Assembly (NCBI RefSeq): GCF_001905005.1
Contig: NZ_LWKZ01000012.1
Location: forward strand, 797,061 to 861,060
Reading direction: 5' to 3'
Length of the DNA stretch: 64,000 nt
DNA from: Streptomyces sp. CB02923
GTDB taxonomy: Bacteria > Actinomycetota > Actinomycetes > Streptomycetales > Streptomycetaceae
This document shows positions 39,562 to 47,290 of this stretch, piece after piece (the stretch's first letter is position 1; each line of letters begins with the position of its first letter). The position numbers and the translations under genes were made by a program. The notes beneath the pieces are model-generated. The model searched no databases and was not told where the DNA came from. It saw nothing but the letters and a program-made list of their open reading frames with translations.

Positions 39562-40607
39562 CTCCGTACCGATTCCGGGGGCAGGTTCCGTACTGGCTCC
39601 GGGTACAGGCCCCGCTGTACCGGCCCCGCGGTCTGTCCCCGTACCGGCCGCCCGGCCTCGGACAGGTAGTGGCTCGGGTGGCCGTCCCGATGGACGAGCC
39701 GCCCGTGCTCCGCCGCGTCCGCCGCGCGCATCAGCCGTACGCCGCCGTCCGCATCCCGCAGCACGCACGCGTGCCAAGGCGTCATCCACACGTCGGGCGC
39801 GTCGAGCAGCCGGATGCCGAACTTCGCCGCGCCGCGCGGCTGCGGGTGGATGGACAGCCGTACGGCGTCCGGATGGTGCCCGGCGATCAGCGCGCCCCAG
39901 GCGCGGCTGCGCTGGATGACCCCGTAAGCGCGGCCGCGGCACGTACGTTGCAGGGCGGAGCGGGTGCCCTCGAAGCCGGTGGCGTCCTCGAACAGGAAAC
40001 GGGTGATGCCGCGATAGAGGCGCAACGTTTCGCCGCCCCGGGCGGCCGTACTCCGGGTCTCGGCGCGGAGGGAGTCCAGGGACGGGGCGTACCGGCGGTG
40101 TACCTGCGCGCGTTTGACGTCGCAGGGCAGGTCTCCGTAGACGTCCCGCAGGTCGAAGGTGCTGAGGTGGGACAGTCCGGCCGTACGGATCATGGCGCGC
40201 AGCGCGTCGTTGTACGCGTCGACGTGCGGGTCGGGGACGCCGATCAGATCGCTGAAAACGTGCCCGTCCGAGCAGATGACGAGCTGCACGCCCGGCGCGT
40301 ACCGCTCGCTCATCCCGGCGCAGAGGTCGTCGAGGAAGCGCAGGGCCAGGCGTTCGCCTTCGTCGGGGAGACGGCCGAGGACCTTGGCGGGGTTGGGGGA
40401 CTTGCAGGGGAAACCGGGGAGGGTGAAGCGGATGGGACGCCGGGCGGCCACCAGTTCCTCCAGCTGGCGTAGCTGGTACGGGAAGTGCGCGGGCGCGGGG
40501 GCGGGGGCGCCGGTGGGAACGGGGGCGGCCTCGCTTGGAGCCGGTGGCTCCAGGGTGCGGAGGTGGGGGAGGAGGGCGGTGAGGATGTCGGTTGCCGTAC
40601 TGTTCAC
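39531..40607 (-). CDS. PvcA/IsnA/Dit1-family isocyanide synthase
   Basis: The 358-residue protein has conserved features of the DIT1_PvcA family: LPGFPCKSPNPAKVLG near residue 65, FLDDLCAGM, VICSDGHVFSDLIGVPD, a central LRLYRGITRFLFED and VRLSIHPQPRGAAKFGIRLL then WMTPWHACVL. These enzymes turn the amino group of tyrosine or tryptophan into an isonitrile using ribulose-5-phosphate. GTG 40607 has GAGAGG upstream and overlaps the P450 stop, so both come from one transcript. The C-terminal 50 residues are a Gly/Pro/Arg tail. Substrate not determined; neighbours suggest a copper-related isonitrile. Confidence 0.85.
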   Translation of the reverse strand: MNSTATDILTALLPHLRTLEPPAPSEAAPVPTGAPAPAPAHFPYQLRQLEELVAARRPIRFTLPGFPCKSPNPAKVLGRLPDEGERLALRFLDDLCAGMSERYAPGVQLVICSDGHVFSDLIGVPDPHVDAYNDALRAMIRTAGLSHLSTFDLRDVYGDLPCDVKRAQVHRRYAPSLDSLRAETRSTAARGGETLRLYRGITRFLFEDATGFEGTRSALQRTCRGRAYGVIQRSRAWGALIAGHHPDAVRLSIHPQPRGAAKFGIRLLDAPDVWMTPWHACVLRDADGGVRLMRAADAAEHGRLVHRDGHPSHYLSEAGRPVRGQTAGPVQRGLYPEPVRNLPPESVRSQAAGPAVPR

Positions 40608-42091
40608 CGGGCCTCTCCGGTGGCACCGAAGGGGCAGCCGCGAGCGGCACCGGAACGTTCCTCCGTGAGGGGGCCGGACGTGACCGGAGGGGATTGGTAC
40701 GTGACCGGGCCGTACGTGACCGGGGGAGAGCCGTACGTGACCGGGCCGTACGTGACCGGAAGCTCGCTGACGCCCCGTGCGAGCACCGCCGGAACCCAGT
40801 TCAGCGCGCTGTCCGGTACGGCCAGGCGGAGGTTCGGCAGTCGGCGGAGCAGCGTCTCCAGAGCGATGTGCAGTTCGGTACGGGCCAGCGTGGCACCCGG
40901 GCAGAAGTGGATGCCGTGGCCGAAGGCGAGGTGGGGGTTGGGGGACCGGTCGAGCATCAGGGTGTCGGGCGCGGGGAAGCGGGCCGGGTCGCGGTTGGCC
41001 GCGCACAGGGAGACGATCACGGAGTCGCCGGCCGGGATACGGGTGCCGGAGACGTCCGCGTCCTCGGCGAGGAAGCGCCAGGTCGTCAGCTCGAAGGCGC
41101 TGTCGTAGCGGAGGAGTTCGTCGACGGCGCGGGGGAGGAGTGCGGGGTTGTCGCGCAGCGCCGCGAGGGGGCGGGAGTGGGGGTGGGAGTGGTCGGAGTG
41201 ACGGGGACGGTGCGGGGGGTGAGTGTGGTGAGTGTGGCGGAGCAGAGCGGTCAGTGCCGTGGTGATCTGGTTGGTGACGGGTTCCTGCCCGGCGACGAGC
41301 AGCTGGAAGATCATGGAGTCCAGTTCGGCGCCGTCCAGGGCGCCTTCGTCATGGGCGGTGACGAGACGGGAGAGCAGGTCGGCGCCGGGTTCCTGCCGTT
41401 TGTGGCGTACCAGCCCGGCTATGTAGCCCTGCAGGCCGCGCAGTCTCGCCTCGTACGCCGGTCGGCCGGGATCGTCGGGGCCGACGGGCTGGACGACCTT
41501 GCCCCAGTCCCGGTCGAAGCGGGCGGTGAACGCGTCCGGCAGGCCGATGACCTCGGCGAGTACGAGGAAGGGAAAGCGGGCGGCGAACGACGCGACGAGG
41601 TCGATGCTGCCGCCGTGCTCCGGGACCGCGGGCGGCAACTCGTCCAGCAGCGCGTCCGCCAGCTGCTCGAAGCGCGGGCGGAGTTCCGCGATCCGCTTGG
41701 GGGCGAAGGCGTCGGTGATCAGGCGGCGCATGCTCGTATGCCGGGGCGGGTCCTGGTGCAGCAGGTGGACCTGGAGCTGTGAGTGCTGCGGTTCGGGCAT
41801 GATCGAGGCGCGGTCCCGCCAGGCGGCGTTGCCCCGGGAGTGGTGCTTGCCCAGCCGGGGGTCGTTCAGCGCCTGGTGGGCGGCCTCGTAGCCAGTGATG
41901 AGCCAGGCGCAGACCCCGCTCGGGAACCGGACTCGGTGGACCGGTCCGCGTTCGCGCAGCTCGGCGTAGAGGGGGTAGGGGTCACGCTTGTAGTCCGCTC
42001 CGTACAAGGGGAGCGGTTCGGGCAGGCGCAGAGGCGGGTGTGCAGGCGGGTGCGAAGTCAGGTGCGAAGGCAGGCGCGAGGGCGAGTGCAT
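40604..42091 (-). CDS. Cytochrome P450 with His-rich insert
   Basis: The 495-residue protein has the P450 fold: ExxR at 325-328, the heme-binding FGHGIHFCPGA (Cys397) and an I-helix AGQEP in which the usual Thr after Glu is Pro271. Residues 286-305 are an insert with nine His (RHTHHTHPPHRPRHSDHSHP), placed between the I-helix and the ExxR helix; a Pro/His-rich N-terminus and a C-terminal tail with repeated PVTYG also differ from typical actinomycete P450s of about 400 residues. It probably modifies the isonitrile made by the overlapping synthase. ATG 42091 was chosen; AGGAG lies 12 nt before it. Confidence 0.85.
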   Translation of the reverse strand: MHSPSRLPSHLTSHPPAHPPLRLPEPLPLYGADYKRDPYPLYAELRERGPVHRVRFPSGVCAWLITGYEAAHQALNDPRLGKHHSRGNAAWRDRASIMPEPQHSQLQVHLLHQDPPRHTSMRRLITDAFAPKRIAELRPRFEQLADALLDELPPAVPEHGGSIDLVASFAARFPFLVLAEVIGLPDAFTARFDRDWGKVVQPVGPDDPGRPAYEARLRGLQGYIAGLVRHKRQEPGADLLSRLVTAHDEGALDGAELDSMIFQLLVAGQEPVTNQITTALTALLRHTHHTHPPHRPRHSDHSHPHSRPLAALRDNPALLPRAVDELLRYDSAFELTTWRFLAEDADVSGTRIPAGDSVIVSLCAANRDPARFPAPDTLMLDRSPNPHLAFGHGIHFCPGATLARTELHIALETLLRRLPNLRLAVPDSALNWVPAVLARGVSELPVTYGPVTYGSPPVTYGPVTYQSPPVTSGPLTEERSGAARGCPFGATGEAR

Positions 42092-42612
42092 GGGCGGGTG
42101 GGCTCCTAGCGGGAGTCTGGTCAGAAGGCGAGTTCCGGGCGGGGGGGGCGGTGGTCCGGCCACAGCGACCGGACATAGCGACCAGTCACAGCGCCCGGTC
42201 GACGATGCGTGCGCACGCTTCACTCAGAGGTCGGGCGGAAAGAGCGGTGAGTTCCCGGCGTTGTGTACGGGAATTGCCGCGCGGTTCGGGGATTGCGGCG
42301 CGGGGCGTCGCCGGGCGTTGCGAATTGCGGTCGGAACCTTAGGTAGTCGGGCGGGTGGCCGGGCCGGTTCCGGTGTGTGGCCAGGACAAACCTCACGTGG
42401 GTGGGGAGGCGGTTCCGGAGGGGTCGGGGGCCGGTTGCCGTGCCACGATGGCCGCTTCGGGCGTTCGGCCTTTCCGGCTTTCCCGCCGGTTCGCCGCTTC
42501 GCTGCTTCGTCTCCTCACCTCCTCGTCTCCTCACCTCCCCGCCTCCTCGCATTCTCTTGTTTCTCGCCCTTCAGCCTTTTCGGCTTTCCGTCGTCTGTGT
42601 ATCGGAGCGGCC
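42092..42612. promoter_or_regulatory. Shared divergent promoter region of isonitrile and copper operons
   Basis: This 521-bp gap separates the leftward P450/isocyanide synthase operon from the rightward copper operon. It holds no coding sequence. GC-rich with a CT-rich end (42500-42560 with CTCCTCACCTC repeats) and motifs like GGAACCTTAGG at 42335-42345 that could form part of an ECF-type -35, but I saw no clear CsoR or CueR-type palindrome. Confidence 0.4.
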
Positions 42613-42843
42613 ATGCCTCTCGTGCGGCGTTATTCCTTCGTATTGCCCGCGAAACCGGTGATCGGGTTCGTGGCGCTGCTCGCCGTCCTGTTCGTGTGCG
42701 CGTACGCGGCGGGGTCGGCCGCCGGTCCGGTGGCGCCGGGCATCCGGCCGGGCGGCACGCTTCCCGGCGCCCCACAACAACCCGGGAGCAGCGGCTCCGT
42801 GGACGGCGTGGACGGTATGAACGGCATGGGTGGGATGGGATGA
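42613..42843 (+). CDS. Small membrane protein with Met-rich tail
   Basis: The 76-residue protein has a basic N-terminus, one hydrophobic helix (VIGFVALLAVLFVCAYAAG, 16-34) and a Gly/Pro-rich extracytoplasmic part ending DGMNGMGGMG. The ATG at 42613 has GGAG 5 nt before it, and its stop overlaps the CopA start (ATGA). A Met-rich tail on a membrane anchor fits a copper-handling accessory, such as a small chaperone that feeds or receives Cu(I) outside; this is inference. Confidence 0.65.
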   Translation: MPLVRRYSFVLPAKPVIGFVALLAVLFVCAYAAGSAAGPVAPGIRPGGTLPGAPQQPGSSGSVDGVDGMNGMGGMG

Positions 42844-45485
42844 GCGAGCGTGTCACCGTTCTGACGGTGGGCGGGATGACCTGCGCCGCGTGCGTGAACC
42901 GGGTGGAGAAGAAGCTTGGCCGACTCGACGGGGTGACCGCCACGGTGAATCTGGCCACCGGCAAGGCCCGTGTCCACCACCCGGCCGCACTGGCCGTGAG
43001 CGAACTCGTGGCGACAGTCGAGGGCGCGGGATTCACGGCGCAGCTCCCGGAGAGCCAACTTCCCGACCCGGCAACGGCCTCAGCGAGGGGAGCCGAATCT
43101 GCGTCCCCCGCCGAGTCGGCTTCCCCCGCCGGGTCGGCTTCCCCCGTCGAGGAGACGTCGGACACCGAACGCCGTCGTCTCCTCGTCACCGCGCTGCTGT
43201 CCGTCCCCGTACTCGTCCTGTCGATGGTCCCCGCCTGGCAGTTCCGCAACTGGCAGTGGCTCTGCTTCGCGCTGACCGCACCCGTCGCCGTCTGGGGCGC
43301 GCTGCCGTTCCACCTCCGCACGGCACGCGGCCTGCGGCACGGCGCCGCGACGATGGACACGCTGGTGTCCCTCGGTGTGGCCGCCTCTTTCGCCTGGTCC
43401 ACGTACGCGCTCTTCCTGAGCGGCGGCACCGCGCACATCTACCTGGAAGCGGCCGTCGGCGTACCGCTGTTCGTCCTTGCGGGGCGGCGGCTGGAGGCCG
43501 GGGCGCGCAGGGGTACGGGGTCCGCGCTGCGGGCGCTGGCCGAACTGGTCGGCAAGGACGTGTCCGTACGGGTACCGGCCGACGCCGCGGGCAGCGGTTC
43601 CGGCAGTGCCTCCGGCGGCCTCGCCGAGGGTGGCGCCGCCACCGTGGAGCGCCGTATCCCGGTGGACCGGCTCCAAGTCGGCGACCGGTTCCTCGTACGG
43701 CCAGGGGAGCGGGTGGCCACCGACGGCACGGTGGTGGACGGCAGCTCCGCCCTCGACCTCTCCCTCGTCACCGGCGAGAGCAGCCCGGTGGAGGTCGCGC
43801 CGGGCTCGGCGGTCGTCGGCGGCGCGGTGAACGCGGGCGGCCTCCTCGAAGTACGGGCGGACGCGGTCGGCGCGGACACCCGGCTGGCCCGGATCACCCG
43901 CCTCGTGGAGGAGGCGCAGACCGGCAAGACCCGGGTGCAGCGCCTGGCCGACGCGGTCGCGGGCGTCTTCGTCCCGGCCGTGCTGGCGGTGTCCGTCACC
44001 GTCCTCGGCTTCTGGCTGGGCGCGGGCGCCGACCCGCAGGCCGCGGTGACCGCCGCGGTGGCCGTCCTGGTCGTCGCCTGCCCCTGCGCCCTCGGACTGG
44101 CCACCCCCACCGCCCTGTTGGCCGCCACCGGCCGGGGCGCGCAGTTGGGCATCCTCGTCAGCGGGCCGCAGGCCCTGGAGCGGCTGCGGCGCATCGACAC
44201 CCTGGTGCTGGACAAGACCGGCACACTGACCACCGGGCGGATGAGCGTGGTCGCCGTGACGGCTCGTACGCAGGCAGCGGAGGCAACGCAAGCAACGGGG
44301 GTAACGCAGGCAGCGGAGGTAACGGGGGAAGCCGAGGCAGCGGAGGCAACACCGGCATCAGGGACAACACAGGCAACGGGGACAGCGCATAACTCCGAAG
44401 CCGACGAAGCCATTCGCCTGGCCGCCGCCGTGGAGCACGGTTCCGAACACCCTCTGGCACGTGCCATCACGGCATACGGCGACCTGCGCCGCAAAGCCCT
44501 CGCCGACCACCGGCCGCCACCCACGGCACGCCACTTCGCCGCGACCGCGGGCCATGGTGTGACCGGCGAGGTGGGCGGCCGCTCGGTGGCCGTCGGGCGG
44601 CCCGGCGAGCCGGCGGAGCTGCCCGCCGGGCTCGCGGACGCGGTCCGTACCGCGGAGACCGCCGGACACACCGCCGTACTGGTGACCGTCGACGGCACCC
44701 CGCAAGCCGTCATCGCCGTCGGCGACACACTGCGGCCCGACTGCTACCGGGCCGTGGACCACCTGCGCCGGCTCGGCCTGCGCCCGGTGCTGGCCACCGG
44801 GGACCGGGAGGCGACCGCGCGGGCCGTCGCCGGGCACCTCGGCATCACCGAGATCCACGCCGGGGCCCTCCCGGAGGAGAAGGCCGCGCTGGTCACCACG
44901 TTGAAGGAGCACGGCGGCCGGGTCGCGGTGGTCGGGGACGGGATCAACGACGCCGCCGCCCTGGCACACGCCGACCTCGGCATCGCCATGGGCAGCGGGG
45001 CGGACGCCGCGATCGGCGCCGCCGACGTCACCGTGCTGCGCGAGGACCTTCAGGCCGTACCCGACGCCGTACGGCTGGCCCGGCGCACGCTGGGCACCAT
45101 CCGCGCCAACCTCGTCTGGGCCTTCGGCTACAACCTCGTCACCGTGCCGCTCGCCGCCGTGGGGCGGCTGGACCCGATGATCGCGGCTGCCGCGATGTCC
45201 GCGAGTTCGCTGCTGGTGGTGGGCAACAGCCTGCGACTGCGGGCGTGGCGGCCGGGCGGCCGACAGCGGAGTGGCGGGGCGCGGGGTGGCGGGCAGCGGG
45301 GCGGCGGCGGACGTGCCGCGTACGCCGCCGCAGGCGGTACGCGCCCCCCGGCCGCCGACGGCTCCCGTACTCCCGCCGACGGCTCCCGTACTCCCTCGGC
45401 CGACTCCCGTACTCCCTCCGACGGCTTCCGCACTCCTTCCGTTGACTCCCGTACTCCCTCCGCGCTTTCCGGGGACACCCCATGA
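42840..45485 (+). CDS. copA: Copper-translocating P1B-type ATPase
   Basis: The 881-residue protein begins with a heavy-metal domain (GGMTCAAC, 11-18) and has eight membrane helices, the metal-binding CPC at 414-416, phosphorylation site DKTGTLT (D458), TGES and GDGINDAAALAHADLGIA. CPC with MTCAAC indicates Cu(I) transport (P1B-1). The nucleotide-binding part has a low-complexity insert (residues about 475-520, QAAEATQATGVTQAAEVTGE) and the C-terminus a Ser/Arg/Thr/Pro repeat tail (DSRTPSDGFRTPSVDSRTPS); neither is usual. It is coupled by ATGA overlaps to both neighbours. Confidence 0.93.
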   Translation: MSERVTVLTVGGMTCAACVNRVEKKLGRLDGVTATVNLATGKARVHHPAALAVSELVATVEGAGFTAQLPESQLPDPATASARGAESASPAESASPAGSASPVEETSDTERRRLLVTALLSVPVLVLSMVPAWQFRNWQWLCFALTAPVAVWGALPFHLRTARGLRHGAATMDTLVSLGVAASFAWSTYALFLSGGTAHIYLEAAVGVPLFVLAGRRLEAGARRGTGSALRALAELVGKDVSVRVPADAAGSGSGSASGGLAEGGAATVERRIPVDRLQVGDRFLVRPGERVATDGTVVDGSSALDLSLVTGESSPVEVAPGSAVVGGAVNAGGLLEVRADAVGADTRLARITRLVEEAQTGKTRVQRLADAVAGVFVPAVLAVSVTVLGFWLGAGADPQAAVTAAVAVLVVACPCALGLATPTALLAATGRGAQLGILVSGPQALERLRRIDTLVLDKTGTLTTGRMSVVAVTARTQAAEATQATGVTQAAEVTGEAEAAEATPASGTTQATGTAHNSEADEAIRLAAAVEHGSEHPLARAITAYGDLRRKALADHRPPPTARHFAATAGHGVTGEVGGRSVAVGRPGEPAELPAGLADAVRTAETAGHTAVLVTVDGTPQAVIAVGDTLRPDCYRAVDHLRRLGLRPVLATGDREATARAVAGHLGITEIHAGALPEEKAALVTTLKEHGGRVAVVGDGINDAAALAHADLGIAMGSGADAAIGAADVTVLREDLQAVPDAVRLARRTLGTIRANLVWAFGYNLVTVPLAAVGRLDPMIAAAAMSASSLLVVGNSLRLRAWRPGGRQRSGGARGGGQRGGGGRAAYAAAGGTRPPAADGSRTPADGSRTPSADSRTPSDGFRTPSVDSRTPSALSGDTP

Positions 45486-46009
45486 CTCTCTTCACCACAC
45501 GTGCCACGGACAGCACGCATACCCCGAGCGCCGCCCGCGCGGCCCTCCGCTCAGCCGCCGTACCGCTCCTCGCGGGCGTGCTGACGCTCGGCTGCCTCAC
45601 CGCCTGGACCGCAACCGGCAACGCGGGCACTCCGCCCCGGCTGCGCGTGACCGACGGCCGTATCCTCACCGCCTCCAACACGGAAGTCACCGCCGCCTTC
45701 TTCACCATCAGCAACACCGGCACCACCCCTGACGAACTGACGGGCGTCACCGGGCCCGCCGGGCTCCGGGCCATGGTCGGCCGCGACGTCGAGGTCGCCG
45801 AAGGGGCGCACCGGATGGAAATGGCCGGCGCCGTCACCGTCCCGGCGCGCGGCGAACTGCGCATGGCGCCGACCGGTGTGGACGTCATGGTCAGCCCGCC
45901 GCCGCGTCTCGCACCGGGCGACCGGCTCACGTTCACGCTGCACTTCCGCGACAGCGGGCCCGTCACGGTGGAGGCCGTGGCCGTACGGCCGGGACAGCTG
46001 CGGCCCTGA
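45482..46009 (+). CDS. PCuAC-like copper chaperone (degenerate motif)
   Basis: The 175-residue precursor has an N-terminal helix with a possible lipobox TLGC and a beta domain resembling PCuAC: VTAAFFTISNTGTTPDELTG, then GAHRMEM, VTVPARGELRMAPTGVDVMV and a final FTLHFRDSG. The Met ligands are partly present but the usual His-x-Met near the end is VDVM, so one metal ligand is missing. PCuAC proteins bring Cu(I) to oxidase assembly or to transporters outside the membrane. ATG overlaps the CopA stop. Confidence 0.75.
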   Translation: MTLFTTRATDSTHTPSAARAALRSAAVPLLAGVLTLGCLTAWTATGNAGTPPRLRVTDGRILTASNTEVTAAFFTISNTGTTPDELTGVTGPAGLRAMVGRDVEVAEGAHRMEMAGAVTVPARGELRMAPTGVDVMVSPPPRLAPGDRLTFTLHFRDSGPVTVEAVAVRPGQLRP

Positions 46010-46104
46010 CCCGGTCGGACGCCGCGGGGGCGCCCGGAGCCCGGGGCCTGGGGCATATGCTCCAGGCCCCGAGCCCCAGGTCCCGGATTCTTCAACCGGC
46101 CGAT

Positions 46105-46722
46105 TCAGGCAGCGGAACCCGCTGGCACAGGCACGCGGGCGCGCGCCGACGCAGGCAGGCGCCCGGCGTACGCCTCCCCTTCCTCCTCCGCCAGCAACGC
46201 CACGAGCGTCTCGCGGGCCCTCGCCACACGGGAACGCACCGTCCCCACCGGGCAGTCCGCGATCACCGCCGCCTCCGCGTACGGCAGGCCCAGCAACTGG
46301 GTCAGCACGAACGCCTCCCGGCGGGGCGCGGGCAGCGCCGACAGCAGTTCGGCGAGGGCGATGCCTTCATCGAAACCGGGCACGCCACGCGGCTGCGCCC
46401 GCTCCACCGCGGCCTGCCAGTCGTCGGTCCCGGCGAGCCGGGGCCTGCTGGCCATCGACCGGAGCCGGTCGGCGACCGTCCGGCGTGCGATGGTCAGCAG
46501 CCAGGTACGGGCCGACGACCGCCCCTCGAAACGGGGCAGGCTGCGCAGGGCCCGCAGATACGTGTCCTGCACCAGGTCGTCCGCGGCCTGGGCGTCGCCG
46601 CTGAGGTGCGTGACGTAGCGGCGTACGTCCAGCTGTGTCGCGCGGACGAACCGTTCCACGGCCGTCTCGTCTCCCGTACGGGCCGCCAGGGCCCAGGCCG
46701 TCACCGCGCCGTCATCGCGCAC
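46105..46722 (-). CDS. ECF-type RNA polymerase sigma factor
   Basis: The 205-residue protein has sigma-2 (about 15-80: FVRATQLDVRRYVTHLSGDA, DDLVQDTYLRALRSLPRFEG) and sigma-4 (120-170: LSALPAPRREAFVLTQLLGL then PYAEAAVIADCPVGTVRSRV) and no sigma-3, as in ECF factors. GTG 46722 with GGGAGG upstream is the start. The divergent neighbour encodes a ZAS-type zinc-finger protein. The position next to copper genes and an isonitrile gene recalls M. tuberculosis SigC, which is linked to a chalkophore locus; this parallel is inference. Confidence 0.9.
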   Translation of the reverse strand: MRDDGAVTAWALAARTGDETAVERFVRATQLDVRRYVTHLSGDAQAADDLVQDTYLRALRSLPRFEGRSSARTWLLTIARRTVADRLRSMASRPRLAGTDDWQAAVERAQPRGVPGFDEGIALAELLSALPAPRREAFVLTQLLGLPYAEAAVIADCPVGTVRSRVARARETLVALLAEEEGEAYAGRLPASARARVPVPAGSAA

Positions 46723-46783
46723 GCCGCACCTCCCTGTCGCTGGCCGCGGAGCCGAGGCTGCGCATGTCGGGGAGGATGGGGGC

Positions 46784-47188
46784 ATGCAGTGCTCGCGCGT
46801 ACGAACCGCCGTGTCCGCCCGCCTGGACGGTGAAGAGCTGCCGCCGGGTGTCACGGGCGGGCTGCTCGACGCCCACCTGGCGGGGTGTGCGGACTGCCGT
46901 CTCTGGTCGGAGCGGGCCGCCCGGCTGCAGCAGCTCACCTCGGCGGCCGCGCGACAAGCGGCCGATGCCACGGATGCGCCGGGCACTCTGACGCCGGGTG
47001 CTCTGGCGTCGGACGCCCTGAAGCCGCGTGCCCTGGCGTCGGGTGCCTTGGCGTCGGACGGGTTGCTCGACCGGCTGCGGCGGTCCGCCGCGCACGGCGA
47101 CGGCGAGGACAGGAGTCATCATCAGAAGTCCTTCGGGAGATCCGGCCCGGCCGCGGACACAAGGGGCGACGGCGATCGGGACCGGTGA
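46784..47188 (+). CDS. ZAS-type zinc-finger protein (possible anti-sigma factor)
   Basis: The 134-residue protein begins MQCSRVRTAVSARLDGEELP and has HLAGCADCRLW, the His-x3-Cys-x2-Cys motif of zinc-binding anti-sigma factors, with Cys3 as the fourth ligand. Residues 65-110 are an Ala/Leu/Asp repeat (GALASDALKPRALASGALAS), and no membrane helix is seen, so it is probably soluble. GGGGAGG lies before the ATG. It is divergent from the ECF sigma gene across 61 nt, so the two could form a regulatory pair, although they are not in one operon. Confidence 0.7.
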   Translation: MQCSRVRTAVSARLDGEELPPGVTGGLLDAHLAGCADCRLWSERAARLQQLTSAAARQAADATDAPGTLTPGALASDALKPRALASGALASDGLLDRLRRSAAHGDGEDRSHHQKSFGRSGPAADTRGDGDRDR

Positions 47189-47290
47189 CGATTACCAGGA
47201 CCAGGACCTGGGACCACGAAGTACGCGGCGCGGTGCACGAGGCACGCGGCTTGGCGTAAGAGGTGGCAAGTCCTGGGTGTGACCGTGCTG

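Noticed and set aside
42092..42612. CopA starting at 42090 with a long N-terminus
   Set aside because: The open frame upstream of 42840 gives Arg/Ser-rich sequence without homology; the heavy-metal domain begins right after the ATG at 42840.
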